From assembly GCA_027483795.1 (NCBI GenBank), contig JAIXTT010000035.1, positions 1 through 55,087 of the forward strand: a DNA stretch of 55,087 nt, in the 5' to 3' direction. Made by a program: the position numbers and the translations under genes. Position 1 is the first letter of the stretch. The number at the start of each line of letters is the position of its first letter. The notes under the pieces were generated by a model. The model was not told the origin of the DNA, made no database searches, and worked only from the letters and a program-made list of their open reading frames with translations. This document shows positions 23,580 through 31,757 of the stretch, piece after piece. Source of the DNA: Hyphomicrobiales bacterium (lineage in GTDB: Bacteria; Pseudomonadota; Alphaproteobacteria; Rhizobiales; Beijerinckiaceae).

Positions 23580-24466
23580 CGCCGCGCTCCCCTCTCGCCG
23601 ATCAGATAGGCGCTCATCGAGATCACGATCACGACGGCGAAGAGGATCGTCGCCATCGCGGTCGCCTCTCCGTAGCGCCCCTGATCGAAGAGTTGATAGG
23701 CGTAATAGCTCACGAAATTGGTCGCGTCCGTCGGACCGCCCTTGGTCATGACGACGACCACCGTGAAGGTCTTGAGGAACTGGATCAGCGCATAGACGGT
23801 GTTGATGATCAGCGCGGGCCTCAGCTGGGGCAGAATGACGTAGCGCCAGCGCTGCCAGGCCGTCGCCCCGTCGATATGCGCCGCCTCTTCCAAGGAGCGG
23901 TCGCGCATCGCGAGATTGGCGAGGAAGATGATCATGTAGAAGCCGGCGTGATGCCAGAGCTCGGCGATCAGCAAGGCCGCCATCGCGGTGTCCTTGCCGG
24001 AGAGCCCGGCGAAGGCGGGCAGCCCGACGATGTCGAGAAAGGCGTTGAGCGCGCCGAAGGATCGGTCGTAGAGCCAGCGCCAGACGACATAGCCCGCGAC
24101 GTCGGGCGTGACGACGGGCAGGAAGAGCGCCAGCCTGAAGAACAGATTGCCCCGCGTGATCAGCGCGGAGGCCAGCAGCATCGCGAAGGCCAAGGCGAAG
24201 GCGAGGTTCGCGACGACGGACAGCGCCGTATAGATCAAGGTCCGCGACAGCGAGGCGAGGAAGATCGGATCGGCGAAGACCTTCGCGTAATTCGCGAAGC
24301 CGACATAGGTCGGCTCCGGTCGCAGCGCCGTGGCGGATGCCGTGAAGGACACCTGGATCGACAGGAGAATGGGCCAGACGCCGAACAGGATCGTCAGCAC
24401 GGCGAAGGGCATGACGAACAGATAGAAGATCCGTCCGCGTCGGATGGCGTCGATCGTGGCGGTCAT
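23576..24466 (-). CDS. Carbohydrate ABC transporter permease (CUT1, MalF/UgpA type)
   Basis: A 296-residue permease with six predicted helices. The EAA loop reads SLEEAAHIDGATAWQRWRYVILPQLRP, and the N-terminal FVMPFAVLTILFGVWPI and later TKGGPTDAT are characteristic of the MalF/UgpA group. It lies 54 bases downstream of the binding-protein gene, across a perfect stem-loop, and overlaps the second permease gene. Confidence 0.9.
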   Translation of the reverse strand: MTATIDAIRRGRIFYLFVMPFAVLTILFGVWPILLSIQVSFTASATALRPEPTYVGFANYAKVFADPIFLASLSRTLIYTALSVVANLAFALAFAMLLASALITRGNLFFRLALFLPVVTPDVAGYVVWRWLYDRSFGALNAFLDIVGLPAFAGLSGKDTAMAALLIAELWHHAGFYMIIFLANLAMRDRSLEEAAHIDGATAWQRWRYVILPQLRPALIINTVYALIQFLKTFTVVVVMTKGGPTDATNFVSYYAYQLFDQGRYGEATAMATILFAVVIVISMSAYLIGERGARR

Positions 24467-24486
24467 CGGCTCCGTCCCGGGCGTTC

Positions 24487-24511
24487 GGGGCGCGGGCCAG
24501 GCCCGCGCCCC
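24487..24511 (-). terminator. Perfect stem-loop between sugar-binding protein and permease genes
   Basis: Arms ggggcgcgggcc (24487-24498) and ggcccgcgcccc (24500-24511) are fully complementary, 12 bp around a single base (a longer effective loop must open in reality). No T-run follows on the minus strand. Probably a transcript-stabilising or attenuating hairpin keeping binding protein above permease levels. Confidence 0.55.
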
Positions 24512-24520
24512 GCGGGCGCG

Positions 24521-25801
24521 TCAGTTCTTCAGTTTCGCGGCGAGATCGCGCATCTCCTTGGCCGTTTCCGCGATGAAGGGCTTCCAATCCGCGGGCGGGT
24601 TCGCGATGCCCGAGAGGAGCTTGCGGTGGAAGGCCGCCTCGAGTTCCGGATAGAAGCTGTGGATCGACTCCGGGAAATCATAGGCGACCAGCCGGTGCTC
24701 GGCCTTCGCGAAATACTGCGAGCGCGGCGACAGCTTGCTCACGTCGAGATCCTTGCGCACGGCCGCGCCGACGTTTTCGAGCGAGGCCTGTTGCGCGGCC
24801 TTCGTCAGCATGAACTGCGCGAATTCGACGGCGAGCGCCTTGTTGGGCGAGTTCTCAGGCACGGCGATGCCGCGCATGCCGCCGATCACGACGGAGTTCG
24901 GCCGGTTCGCGGCGAATTTCGGCCACGGACCCGAGACGAAATCGCCGTCCAGCACGTTCGCGCCGTCCCACTTGCGCACGTTCCAATCGCCGACGCGGAA
25001 CATGCCGCCGCGACCGCCCTCGATGATCTGGTACATCTCGCCGAAGGAGTGGTTGACCGTGTCGGGCGAGACGAACTTGTAGGTCGAATAGGTCTTGAGG
25101 AACTCCTCGAGAACCTGAGCGTGCTCGGGCCGGTCGATCGTGATCTTGCCTTCCGGGTCGATCAGCGTGTGACGCAGACCGGAACCGAAGGTGAAGAGAT
25201 CGAGCATATGGATGAGGTCGCGGGGCTTGGCCGCCTGCAGCGCCATGCCGAAGGTGTCCGCGCGACCGTTGCCGTCCGGATCCTTGTCGCGGAAGGCCGC
25301 GGCCAGAACCTTCACCTCGTCCCACGTATCCGGGAACTTCCCGCCGTTCTTGTCGAGCCAGCTCTTGCGGACGCCGAAGGCCATCTGCACGCGCTGGATC
25401 GGGATGATGATCTGCTTGCCCTTGAAGGTGGCGACGCGCAGGTCGTCCTCGCCGAGGAAGCTCTTGTCGGCGACCCCCGCGAAGGCCGACTTCAGGTCCA
25501 TGACCTTGCCGGTCTGCGTCTCGATGCGGATCACGCGCTCGTAGTTATTGTAGATGAGGTCCGGCGCCGTATCGGTGTTCAGCGCGCTGATCACGCGCCC
25601 GAACCACTGATCGGTCGGAAAACTGAGGGAACGCACGGTGACGCCGGGCTTCGTCTTGGCGAATTCCGCGCTCATGGCTTCGAACCATTTGACGCCGTTG
25701 TCGCCGAGATCGTGCCACACCACGAGCTGCTGCGCCTTGAGGGGCAATGTACCGAGCACGGCGAAGACGCCTGCGCCCAGAAGTTTCGCGACGGTTTTCA
25801 T
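24521..25801 (-). CDS. Sugar ABC transporter substrate-binding protein (family 1, UgpB-like)
   Basis: A periplasmic binding protein of 426 residues with a Sec signal peptide (about 1-23, ending PLKAQQ). Family-1 features include the start LVVWHDLGDNG, TAPDLIYNNYE, IIIPIQRVQMAFGVRKSWLDKNG, FPDTWDEVKVLAAAF and GGMRGIAVPENSPNKALAVEFAQFML. Expression starts from the divergent lacI promoter region, 49 bases from an 18-bp palindromic operator. Binding-protein families of this type include UgpB, which recognises glycerol phosphate and glycerophosphodiesters, which fits the glycerol genes nearby. The ligand is not proven. Confidence 0.92.
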   Translation of the reverse strand: MKTVAKLLGAGVFAVLGTLPLKAQQLVVWHDLGDNGVKWFEAMSAEFAKTKPGVTVRSLSFPTDQWFGRVISALNTDTAPDLIYNNYERVIRIETQTGKVMDLKSAFAGVADKSFLGEDDLRVATFKGKQIIIPIQRVQMAFGVRKSWLDKNGGKFPDTWDEVKVLAAAFRDKDPDGNGRADTFGMALQAAKPRDLIHMLDLFTFGSGLRHTLIDPEGKITIDRPEHAQVLEEFLKTYSTYKFVSPDTVNHSFGEMYQIIEGGRGGMFRVGDWNVRKWDGANVLDGDFVSGPWPKFAANRPNSVVIGGMRGIAVPENSPNKALAVEFAQFMLTKAAQQASLENVGAAVRKDLDVSKLSPRSQYFAKAEHRLVAYDFPESIHSFYPELEAAFHRKLLSGIANPPADWKPFIAETAKEMRDLAAKLKN

Positions 25802-25850
25802 GTGTCTCCTCCCGGATGACCGGACGTCTCTTGACGGACGCTGCGTTCAG

Positions 25851-25868
25851 TGGGAAAACGTTTTCCCA
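25851..25868. promoter_or_regulatory. Perfect 18-bp LacI-type operator
   Basis: The sequence tgggaaaacgttttccca is a perfect palindrome with the central CG typical of LacI/GalR operators. It lies in the 84-bp spacer between the divergent binding-protein gene (start 25801) and lacI (start 25886), so binding would repress the transport operon and lacI itself. Confidence 0.8.
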
Positions 25869-25885
25869 ATCGGGATGATACCGCC

Positions 25886-26926
25886 ATGGCGAAGGTCTCC
25901 GCAAGAGAGGAAATCTCGCCGGCCGAAGGCGGATCGATCAACGACGTGGCGCGCCGTGCGGGCGTCTCCATCGCCACCGTCTCCCGGGTGATCAACGGCG
26001 TGACCCGGAAGGCCTCTCCGGCGACCGTCGCCCGCGTTCGCGAGGCGATCGAAGCGCTCGACTATCGTCCGACGAGCGCCGGGCGCGCCCTGCGCCAGAA
26101 GACGAGCCGCCTCGTGGCCGTCCTCGCGGCCAACCTCGCCAACCCCGCCATGGCGGCGATTTCGGCCTCGGCCGAAGCGGCCTTGCGGGAGCAGGGGCTC
26201 GTGATGGTGCTGTGCGACACGCATGACCGTCCGGCGCTGCAGGACGAATATCTGCGGGAAATGCTCGCCCAGCAGGCGCGCGCCATCGTTCTCCTCGCCG
26301 CCGTCGACAGTCCGATGCTGCGCAAGGTCCAGACGCTCAAGACCCCTCTGATCTTCGTCAGTCGCCGCAACCCGACGGGTCCGGAAGGCGCGTTCATCGG
26401 CATCGACAATCGCGGGGCGGGCGAGGACGTCGCGCGCTGGGCGATCGAACGCGGCCTTCGCAACGCGGCCCTGATTCATGCGCCGTCCTTCTCCTCGGCC
26501 ACGCGCGATCGCGTGGCGGGCGTTCTGGCCGGCTTCGCGGCGGCGGGGAGTCCCCTGCTTCGATCCATGGTGCTCGCGCCGGAAGCGGGCGACCATCTGA
26601 TGATCGGTTTCGAGGCGGCCCGCCGCCTCCTTGCGTCCGGTGCGCGGCCCGATCTCGTCGTCTGCACGAGCGACCTGATCGCCTTCGGCGCGGCGAGGGC
26701 CTGGCGCGAAGCGGCGGTCGCTGCACCGCCCCGCATGATCGGCTTCGACGACTCGCCGATGAACCGGTGGCTCGCGCCGGAGCTGAGCTCGATCCGGATT
26801 CCCTACGAGGCCTTCGGCGACGCGATCGTCGAGGCGATCTCGGGTGCGAGCGAGAACGTTCGGACCATTCTCCCGCATGAATTGGTCGAACGGGGCTTCA
26901 CGCCCGAGCCGAACCCGCCGCGCTGA
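25886..26926 (+). CDS. LacI-family transcriptional repressor
   Basis: A 346-residue repressor. The N-terminal helix-turn-helix and hinge read INDVARRAGVSIATVSRVING then VREAIEALDYRP (about residues 17-56), followed by a periplasmic-binding-protein-like sensor domain (VAVLAANLANPAMAAIS). I chose ATG 25886: an in-frame GTG at 25850 would place the operator inside the gene. It is divergent from the sugar-binding-protein gene over an 18-bp palindrome and most likely senses the glycoside or its breakdown product. Its 3' end overlaps the convergent glpD gene by 29 bases. Confidence 0.92.
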   Translation: MAKVSAREEISPAEGGSINDVARRAGVSIATVSRVINGVTRKASPATVARVREAIEALDYRPTSAGRALRQKTSRLVAVLAANLANPAMAAISASAEAALREQGLVMVLCDTHDRPALQDEYLREMLAQQARAIVLLAAVDSPMLRKVQTLKTPLIFVSRRNPTGPEGAFIGIDNRGAGEDVARWAIERGLRNAALIHAPSFSSATRDRVAGVLAGFAAAGSPLLRSMVLAPEAGDHLMIGFEAARRLLASGARPDLVVCTSDLIAFGAARAWREAAVAAPPRMIGFDDSPMNRWLAPELSSIRIPYEAFGDAIVEAISGASENVRTILPHELVERGFTPEPNPPR

Positions 26927-28424
26927 CGGTTTCCGTCGCGCTCATGGCGTCGGCGACCGCGGCCCGTTCCGCGTCCGAGAGCACCAGACCGAGCTTGGTG
27001 CGCCGCCAAAGGACGTCCTCGGCCGTTTGCGCCCATTCTTCGCGCATCAGATGATCGACCTCTCGGGCGGTCAGCGTTCCGCCGAAATGCCGGCCGAGAT
27101 CGGCCATCGTGTCTGCGCCGCCGAGGATGCTCCGCGCGCGCGTTCCGTAAAGTCGGCAGAGCCGCTCGAGGAAGCCGCGCTCGAAACGCGGATGTTCCGC
27201 CGCCATCGCGTCGACGAGATCGTCGAAGCCCGTCGCCGGAAAATCGCCGCCCGGCAGACACGCATGCGCCGTCCAGCCCGCATCCTGCGAGAAGTCCGCG
27301 CAGCGGACCGAAAGGGCATCGAGGGCGGCTTCGGCAAGCCTTCGATAGGTCGTGATCTTGCCGCCGAAGACCGACAGCAGCGGCGCCTCGCCGTCGTCCG
27401 CTTCGAGACGGAGCACGTAATCGCGCGTGGCTTCCTGCGCCCGCGATGCGCCGTCGTCGTAGAGCGGCCTGACGCCCGAAAAGGTCCAGACCACGTCCTC
27501 GCGGCGGATCGGCGCCTTGAAGCGCTCCGCCGCGACGGCGACCAGATAGGCGATCTCCTCCTCCGTCGCCCGGACCGCCGCGGGATCGCCCTCGTAGTCG
27601 CGATCCGTCGTGCCGATCAGCGTGAAATCCTTCTCGTAGGGGATGGCGAAGACGATCCGACCGTCGGGGTTCTGAAAGATATAGGCGCGGTCGTGTTCGA
27701 AGAGGCGACGGACGACGATGTGCGAGCCCTGCACCAGACGGATCCGCGCTTCGGTCCGTGAATCGATCCCGTCCGTCAGAATGCGGCCTGCCCAAGGCCC
27801 GGCGGCGTTCACCAGAGCGCGCGCCTCGACGATCTTCGTCGTTTTCGTGCGTCGATCCTCCACGGTGAGCTTCCAGAGGCCCCCGACGCGGACGGCCGAC
27901 GTCAGTTTCCGCCGCGTTTCGATCACCGCGCCGCGGGACCGCGCGTCCATCGCGTTGAGAACCACCAGTCGCGCATCGTCGACCCGGCAGTCCGAATATT
28001 CGAAGGCCGTCCCCGAGGCCGCCGCGAGCGGCGGACCCGCCGCATCGGTCGCGAGATCGAGCGTGCGGGTCGGCGGCAGAAGCTTTCGTCCGCCGAGATG
28101 ATCGTAGAGGAAGAGCCCGCAGCGCAGCAGCCAGGCCGGTCGCGACCCTTGATCCGCCGGCAGGACGAAACGCAGCGGGCGGATGATGTGAGGGGCCGCC
28201 CGCCAGAGGAGTTCACGCTCGACGAGAGCCTCGCGGACGAGCCTGAACTCGAAATGTTCGAGATAGCGCAATCCGCCGTGGATGAGCTTGGTCGACCAGC
28301 TCGAGGTCGCTCCCGCAAGATCGTCCTGTTCGCAGAGATAGACCGAGAGCCCGCGCCCCGCGGCATCCCGCGCGATGCCGCAACCGTTGATTCCGCCGCC
28401 GACGACGGCGATGTCGACCCGCAT
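26898..28424 (-). CDS. glpD: Aerobic glycerol-3-phosphate dehydrogenase
   Basis: FAD-dependent, membrane-associated enzyme oxidising glycerol 3-phosphate to dihydroxyacetone phosphate with electrons to quinone, 508 residues (usual about 500). Visible: FAD motif VDIAVVGGGINGCGIARDAAGRG, TSSWSTKLIHGGLRYLE, LVNAAGPWAG, GSHIVVRR and GGKITTYRRLAEAAL, all diagnostic of GlpD. With glpK at 18282 it brackets the glycosidase and importer genes, implying that glycerol is released by that pathway. The convergent 29-base overlap with lacI at the 3' ends could give antisense coupling. Confidence 0.95.
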   Translation of the reverse strand: MRVDIAVVGGGINGCGIARDAAGRGLSVYLCEQDDLAGATSSWSTKLIHGGLRYLEHFEFRLVREALVERELLWRAAPHIIRPLRFVLPADQGSRPAWLLRCGLFLYDHLGGRKLLPPTRTLDLATDAAGPPLAAASGTAFEYSDCRVDDARLVVLNAMDARSRGAVIETRRKLTSAVRVGGLWKLTVEDRRTKTTKIVEARALVNAAGPWAGRILTDGIDSRTEARIRLVQGSHIVVRRLFEHDRAYIFQNPDGRIVFAIPYEKDFTLIGTTDRDYEGDPAAVRATEEEIAYLVAVAAERFKAPIRREDVVWTFSGVRPLYDDGASRAQEATRDYVLRLEADDGEAPLLSVFGGKITTYRRLAEAALDALSVRCADFSQDAGWTAHACLPGGDFPATGFDDLVDAMAAEHPRFERGFLERLCRLYGTRARSILGGADTMADLGRHFGGTLTAREVDHLMREEWAQTAEDVLWRRTKLGLVLSDAERAAVADAMSATETVSAAGSARA

Positions 28425-28566
28425 CGCGCACCCTTCACGATGTCCGCGCCCGTTCGCGCTCGCCCGACGGGTCCGGACGGCGGACCGCGACCGCGCGGGC
28501 CGCCTTTTCCGCCGCGCTTCGATCGATCCTCCAAGGTTTCGCCGCGCTCCGCAAGCGGCGGAAGGT

Positions 28567-29259
28567 TCAGCCCGGCATCGGTCCGGGCAAGGCGGCTCCG
28601 ACGAGGCAGTCGCGCGAGACGAGCGCCGCCAACTCTTCTTCCGTCATCCCCTCCGTGCCGGCCGGGCGCAGCGGCAGAATCATGTAGCGGAGGTCGGCAT
28701 TGCTGTCGTGGACCCGGACTTCGACGTTTGCGGGAAACTCCAGACCGAATTCCCGGAGCACCTTGCGCGGCTCCCGGACGGCGCGCGACCGATAGGCCTT
28801 GCTCACATACCAGGCCGGAGGCTCGCCCAAGAGCGAGCGCGGATAGCAGGAACACAGCGTGCAGACGACGAGATTGTGGACGTCCGGCGTGTTCTCGATC
28901 GCCATGACCTCCGCCTCGGTCACCTGAATGCCGAGTTCGATCGCGGCCTTCTTGCCGTCGCCCAGCATCCGGGCCTTGTAGTCCGGATCGAGCCAGGCGC
29001 GGGCGACCATGCGCGCGCCCTGATGAGGACCGGCCCGGTCGTTGATCTCCAGACGGCGACGGACCTCGTCGGCGGTGACGACGCCCTTCTCGATCAGCAT
29101 CGCGCGCAGCGCGATGAATTTGGCCTCGCCGTAGGTCAATTCGAGATCGTCGTCCTCCCGCGTCGGATGCGGGTGCGCATGCGGATGGCCGTGATCGTGG
29201 TGATGATCATGGTCATGGTCATGGTCATGGTCATGATCGTGATCGTGGTCATGCGTCAT
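28567..29259 (-). CDS. Metal-binding catalytic subunit of a thiocyanate hydrolase / Co-type nitrile hydratase family enzyme
   Basis: A 230-residue catalytic subunit homologous to nitrile hydratase alpha and thiocyanate hydrolase gamma. The claw-setting motif C133-T-L-C136-S-C138 is the cobalt-type form (Fe enzymes have CSLCSC). It is followed by Y-P-R: nitrile hydratases usually have YPW here, while an Arg three residues after the last cysteine is a feature I recall from thiocyanate hydrolase gamma. Other family features are AWLDPDYKARML and AIENTPDVHNLVVC. The first 32 residues are an extraordinary His/Asp tract, probably a metal-binding tail. The start ATG 29259 overlaps the preceding gene (ATGA). 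A three-subunit toyocamycin-type nitrile hydratase is the main alternative. Confidence 0.85.
   Translation of the reverse strand: MTHDHDHDHDHDHDHDHDHHHDHGHPHAHPHPTREDDDLELTYGEAKFIALRAMLIEKGVVTADEVRRRLEINDRAGPHQGARMVARAWLDPDYKARMLGDGKKAAIELGIQVTEAEVMAIENTPDVHNLVVCTLCSCYPRSLLGEPPAWYVSKAYRSRAVREPRKVLREFGLEFPANVEVRVHDSNADLRYMILPLRPAGTEGMTEEELAALVSRDCLVGAALPGPMPG
29164..29253 (-). repeat. Hexanucleotide repeat encoding a His/Asp-rich metal-binding tail
   Basis: Within the catalytic-subunit gene the plus strand shows four perfect tandem atggtc units (29209-29232), then variant units to about 29250, together encoding alternating His-Asp. Further His-Gly, His-Pro and His-Ala codons extend to 29164. 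In-frame hexamers can expand or contract without frameshift, so tail length may vary between strains. Confidence 0.75.
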
Positions 29260-29573
29260 GTCTGCGTCTCCGGCGGGGCGGCGCGTTCGAGCCAGTGATC
29301 ATAGATTTCGAGCACCAAGGTATCGCGCTCCGGCCCTGCGTAATCCGGCCAGAGGTCGCGCTGCTTCAGCCGCACGCGGTAGAGCGGGATGTGCTCGCGC
29401 CCCACGCGCCCGTAGGCGCGCTCCTCGGGATTTTCGAACTGCCCGACATAGCTGTCGATGACGCCCGTCTTTTCGCGGACGTAGAGCGGCGTCCGCACAT
29501 GGCCGGGCTTGCCCAGATCCTTGATGCGGACGCGATCGCCGACCGCATAGACGGCGCCTCCTTCAGTCCGCAT
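29256..29573 (-). CDS. SH3-like subunit (nitrile hydratase beta C-terminal half / thiocyanate hydrolase alpha type)
   Basis: A 105-residue protein matching only the C-terminal SH3-like domain of nitrile hydratase beta: FAVGDRVRIKD-like YAVGDRVRIKDLGKPGHVRTPLYVREKTGVID, then YRVRLKQRDLWPDY and LVLEIYDHWLE. In the two-chain enzymes this follows the helical N-terminal half in one polypeptide; here the halves are separate genes, as in thiocyanate hydrolase (ScnA/ScnB) and toyocamycin nitrile hydratase. It overlaps the upstream helical subunit by 11 bases and the catalytic subunit by ATGA. It should pack against the catalytic subunit and complete the active-site cleft. Confidence 0.85.
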   Translation of the reverse strand: MRTEGGAVYAVGDRVRIKDLGKPGHVRTPLYVREKTGVIDSYVGQFENPEERAYGRVGREHIPLYRVRLKQRDLWPDYAGPERDTLVLEIYDHWLERAAPPETQT

Positions 29574-29880
29574 CGCGCGTCCCCTTCCGCAGCACGGCCT
29601 GCGTCCGGGCTTCGAGTTCGGCGCGGTCGATGATGCCCTTTTCCACCAGCAGATCGGTCATCCCGTCCGTCCGGCGGTCGTAGAAACGGGATTTCTTGTA
29701 GGCATCGAGGGGCATGGATTCGACCGTTCGACGGAACTCGTCGAGGTTGAAGACGCCCTTGGACCAGAGCACGTTGAACATCGCGATCATGTGCTTCTCC
29801 CAAAAGAGTTGGGGCACTTCCTCGCGCGGTACGGCGTCGGCGGGCAACCCTCCGACATCGGTGATCAGACGATCGGTCAT
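29563..29880 (-). CDS. Helical subunit (nitrile hydratase beta N-terminal half / thiocyanate hydrolase beta type)
   Basis: A 105-residue protein resembling the helical N-terminal half of nitrile hydratase beta: LFWEKHMIAMFNVLWSKGVFNLDEFRRTVESM, then MTDLLVEKGIIDRAEL. Where nitrile hydratases have an aromatic YYEHW-like segment, this has FYDRRTDG, rich in arginine; thiocyanate hydrolase uses a beta-subunit arginine at its anion site. I chose ATG 29880 after gggagaa; the longer frame lacks support. Order helical, SH3-like, catalytic equals the scnB-scnA-scnC order. It is shorter than ScnB (about 157 residues) and also similar in size to the small metal-insertion activators of this family, which is the alternative role. 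Confidence 0.78.
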   Translation of the reverse strand: MTDRLITDVGGLPADAVPREEVPQLFWEKHMIAMFNVLWSKGVFNLDEFRRTVESMPLDAYKKSRFYDRRTDGMTDLLVEKGIIDRAELEARTQAVLRKGTRDAD

Positions 29881-29985
29881 GGATCGTTCTCCCTTGCCGT
29901 CATGATCCATGACCCGCCCGAGGCGTCAACCGGCGATTTCCGGGCTCGGGCCGGCGAGGATCTCGGGCGGTGCTTCCCGTCCCGC

Positions 29986-31728
29986 TCACCTTTTGGGGAT
30001 GACCGGCAACAGCACATGGGGCCGGTCCTTGCCGTGAAGGGTCGTCGTGCCGCCGAAGATCGCGGGCGGTCGGTCCTGCTCGTCGTCATGCACGAAGGGA
30101 CCGCAGCCCTTCATCGGGTTCTTCATGTTGGAGAGCGCGGCTGCGGGCCCGTCATATTCGTAGTCCCGGCCGCGGACCGTGAGCGCGTAGCGGTAGCCCG
30201 CGGGGATCACGATGCAGGTCGGCCAGATCTCCACGTCCGCCTCATGGGCCCGGCCGGCCTCGAGCGGCTCGGTCCGGTCATGCGGGTGCCACGGTCGCCA
30301 AGGCAGCGATTTCGCCGGATCCGTCGCGCGGTGCGACATGCGGAGCCAGCCCTGAGCGACGGGGGTATGCGGATCGAGCGCGCCCTGGAAGACGACTTCC
30401 CGTCCCGCAGGATCGAAGACGCGGAAGACGAGGAAAAGATCGGCATCGGTCGTGGACGAGGAGACGAAGAGCTTCGCCGCCACCGGGCCCGTGATCTCCA
30501 TCGCCTCGGCGAGCGGTTCGGACATGAAGGTCAGGCCGTCGCCCGTCGCGTCGAAGTCGAGCTTCCAGTCGCCTGCGGCCACGTCCGGTCCGAGACGGCC
30601 GTCGGCTCCGAGATAGGCCTTGGTCCATTGCGTGCGGGCGATGGGCCATTCCGTCTCGTGGCGCAGCACGAATTTCTCGCCGGGATGCCGGATCTGTAGC
30701 TGGATGGGGGGCTGCTTGTCCCAGCCGTTGCGCCGCCCGTGCAGGAAGTGATCGAAGAAGCGCTTCTGCAGATAGGTGCCGTAATCCGTGTAGAAGATCG
30801 CCCAATGCGATCCGCCGTGCATTTCGAGCCATTTGTGCTCGGAGGCGGCGTTGACGAAGCCTTCGACATTGCCGCGGAGATGCAGGCCCTGCCCGCCCCA
30901 ATTGCCGCTGGAGAGGAGCGGCGTCTCGATCTTCGACCAGTCGGCCGAGCGGACGCGATAGAAATCCTCGTCGAAGGGCCGGCCGATGATGTCCGGCCAG
31001 AGTTTCGAGCGATTGGCCGTCAGGTCCTCGTCCGACAAGGTGGGCGGGCCGCAGACGGTGTCGCCCGTCAGCGGCGAGCGCGGACCGTTGTCGCCCCGGC
31101 CGTGCTGGACGGTCTTCACCTGCATGTCCTGCCAGTTCTTCTGGAACGTGCAGGCGATGCCGCCATGGTGGGTGGCGTCGCGATAGCGGTCGGAATAGCC
31201 CTCCCAAACGCAGATGGCGGCGAGATGCGGCGGCTTCATCGCCGCGACGCGCCATTGGTTCGTCGCGTAGTAGGAGACGCCCGCGAGGCCGACCTTGCCC
31301 GTCGACCAGGGCTGCACGCCCGCCCATTCGATGCATTCGTAGAAGTCGCGCGTCTCGCGCGGCGAATGATGGTCGAGATAGCCCGGCGAGCGACCCGCCC
31401 CGCGGCTGTCGACGCGGACGACGACATAGCCTTCCGGCACCCATTTCTCGGGGTCGAGAACCTCCCAATTCGCATAGGCGTTCGAGGTGCCCGCCACCGC
31501 GTCGGGATGCTCCCGCGCCATGATCTCCCAGGCCGTCTTGTAGCCCTCCTGGAACGGGAGGCCCTTGCCGTAGGGGCCGTAGCTGATGAGGACCGGGCTG
31601 GGCGCCCCGTCCTCCGGGCGAAACACGTCGGCGCGGAGGACGATGCCGTCGTCCATCGGGACGGGGACGTCGATCTCGATGATCATCCCGTCGCGGACGA
31701 TGCGTTTCTCGCGGACGTCTTCCTTCAT
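29986..31728 (-). CDS. CocE/NonD-family alpha/beta hydrolase (paralogue 1)
   Basis: A 580-residue X-Pro dipeptidyl-peptidase-like hydrolase with no signal peptide. The N-terminal DGIVLRADVFRP and VRVDSRGAGRSPG strands lead to the nucleophile elbow KVGLAGVSYYATNQW (Ser152); a His candidate lies in HGGSHWAIFY. The jelly-roll C-terminal domain includes MEITGPVAAKLFVSSSTTDADLFLVFRVFDPAG. The loop that normally carries the catalytic Asp (GWYD type) reads SGNWGGQG. It is a tandem paralogue of the next gene and follows the hydratase-like genes. Substrates may be esters or amides; a peptidase role is unlikely in this subgroup. Confidence 0.88.
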   Translation of the reverse strand: MKEDVREKRIVRDGMIIEIDVPVPMDDGIVLRADVFRPEDGAPSPVLISYGPYGKGLPFQEGYKTAWEIMAREHPDAVAGTSNAYANWEVLDPEKWVPEGYVVVRVDSRGAGRSPGYLDHHSPRETRDFYECIEWAGVQPWSTGKVGLAGVSYYATNQWRVAAMKPPHLAAICVWEGYSDRYRDATHHGGIACTFQKNWQDMQVKTVQHGRGDNGPRSPLTGDTVCGPPTLSDEDLTANRSKLWPDIIGRPFDEDFYRVRSADWSKIETPLLSSGNWGGQGLHLRGNVEGFVNAASEHKWLEMHGGSHWAIFYTDYGTYLQKRFFDHFLHGRRNGWDKQPPIQLQIRHPGEKFVLRHETEWPIARTQWTKAYLGADGRLGPDVAAGDWKLDFDATGDGLTFMSEPLAEAMEITGPVAAKLFVSSSTTDADLFLVFRVFDPAGREVVFQGALDPHTPVAQGWLRMSHRATDPAKSLPWRPWHPHDRTEPLEAGRAHEADVEIWPTCIVIPAGYRYALTVRGRDYEYDGPAAALSNMKNPMKGCGPFVHDDEQDRPPAIFGGTTTLHGKDRPHVLLPVIPKR

Positions 31729-31757
31729 GGCGGTGCTCCCCCGGGCTCCCGTTTCGA

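Noticed and set aside
23693-25819. 708-codon plus-strand open frame
   Set aside because: Antisense shadow of the CUT1 permease and sugar-binding protein genes.
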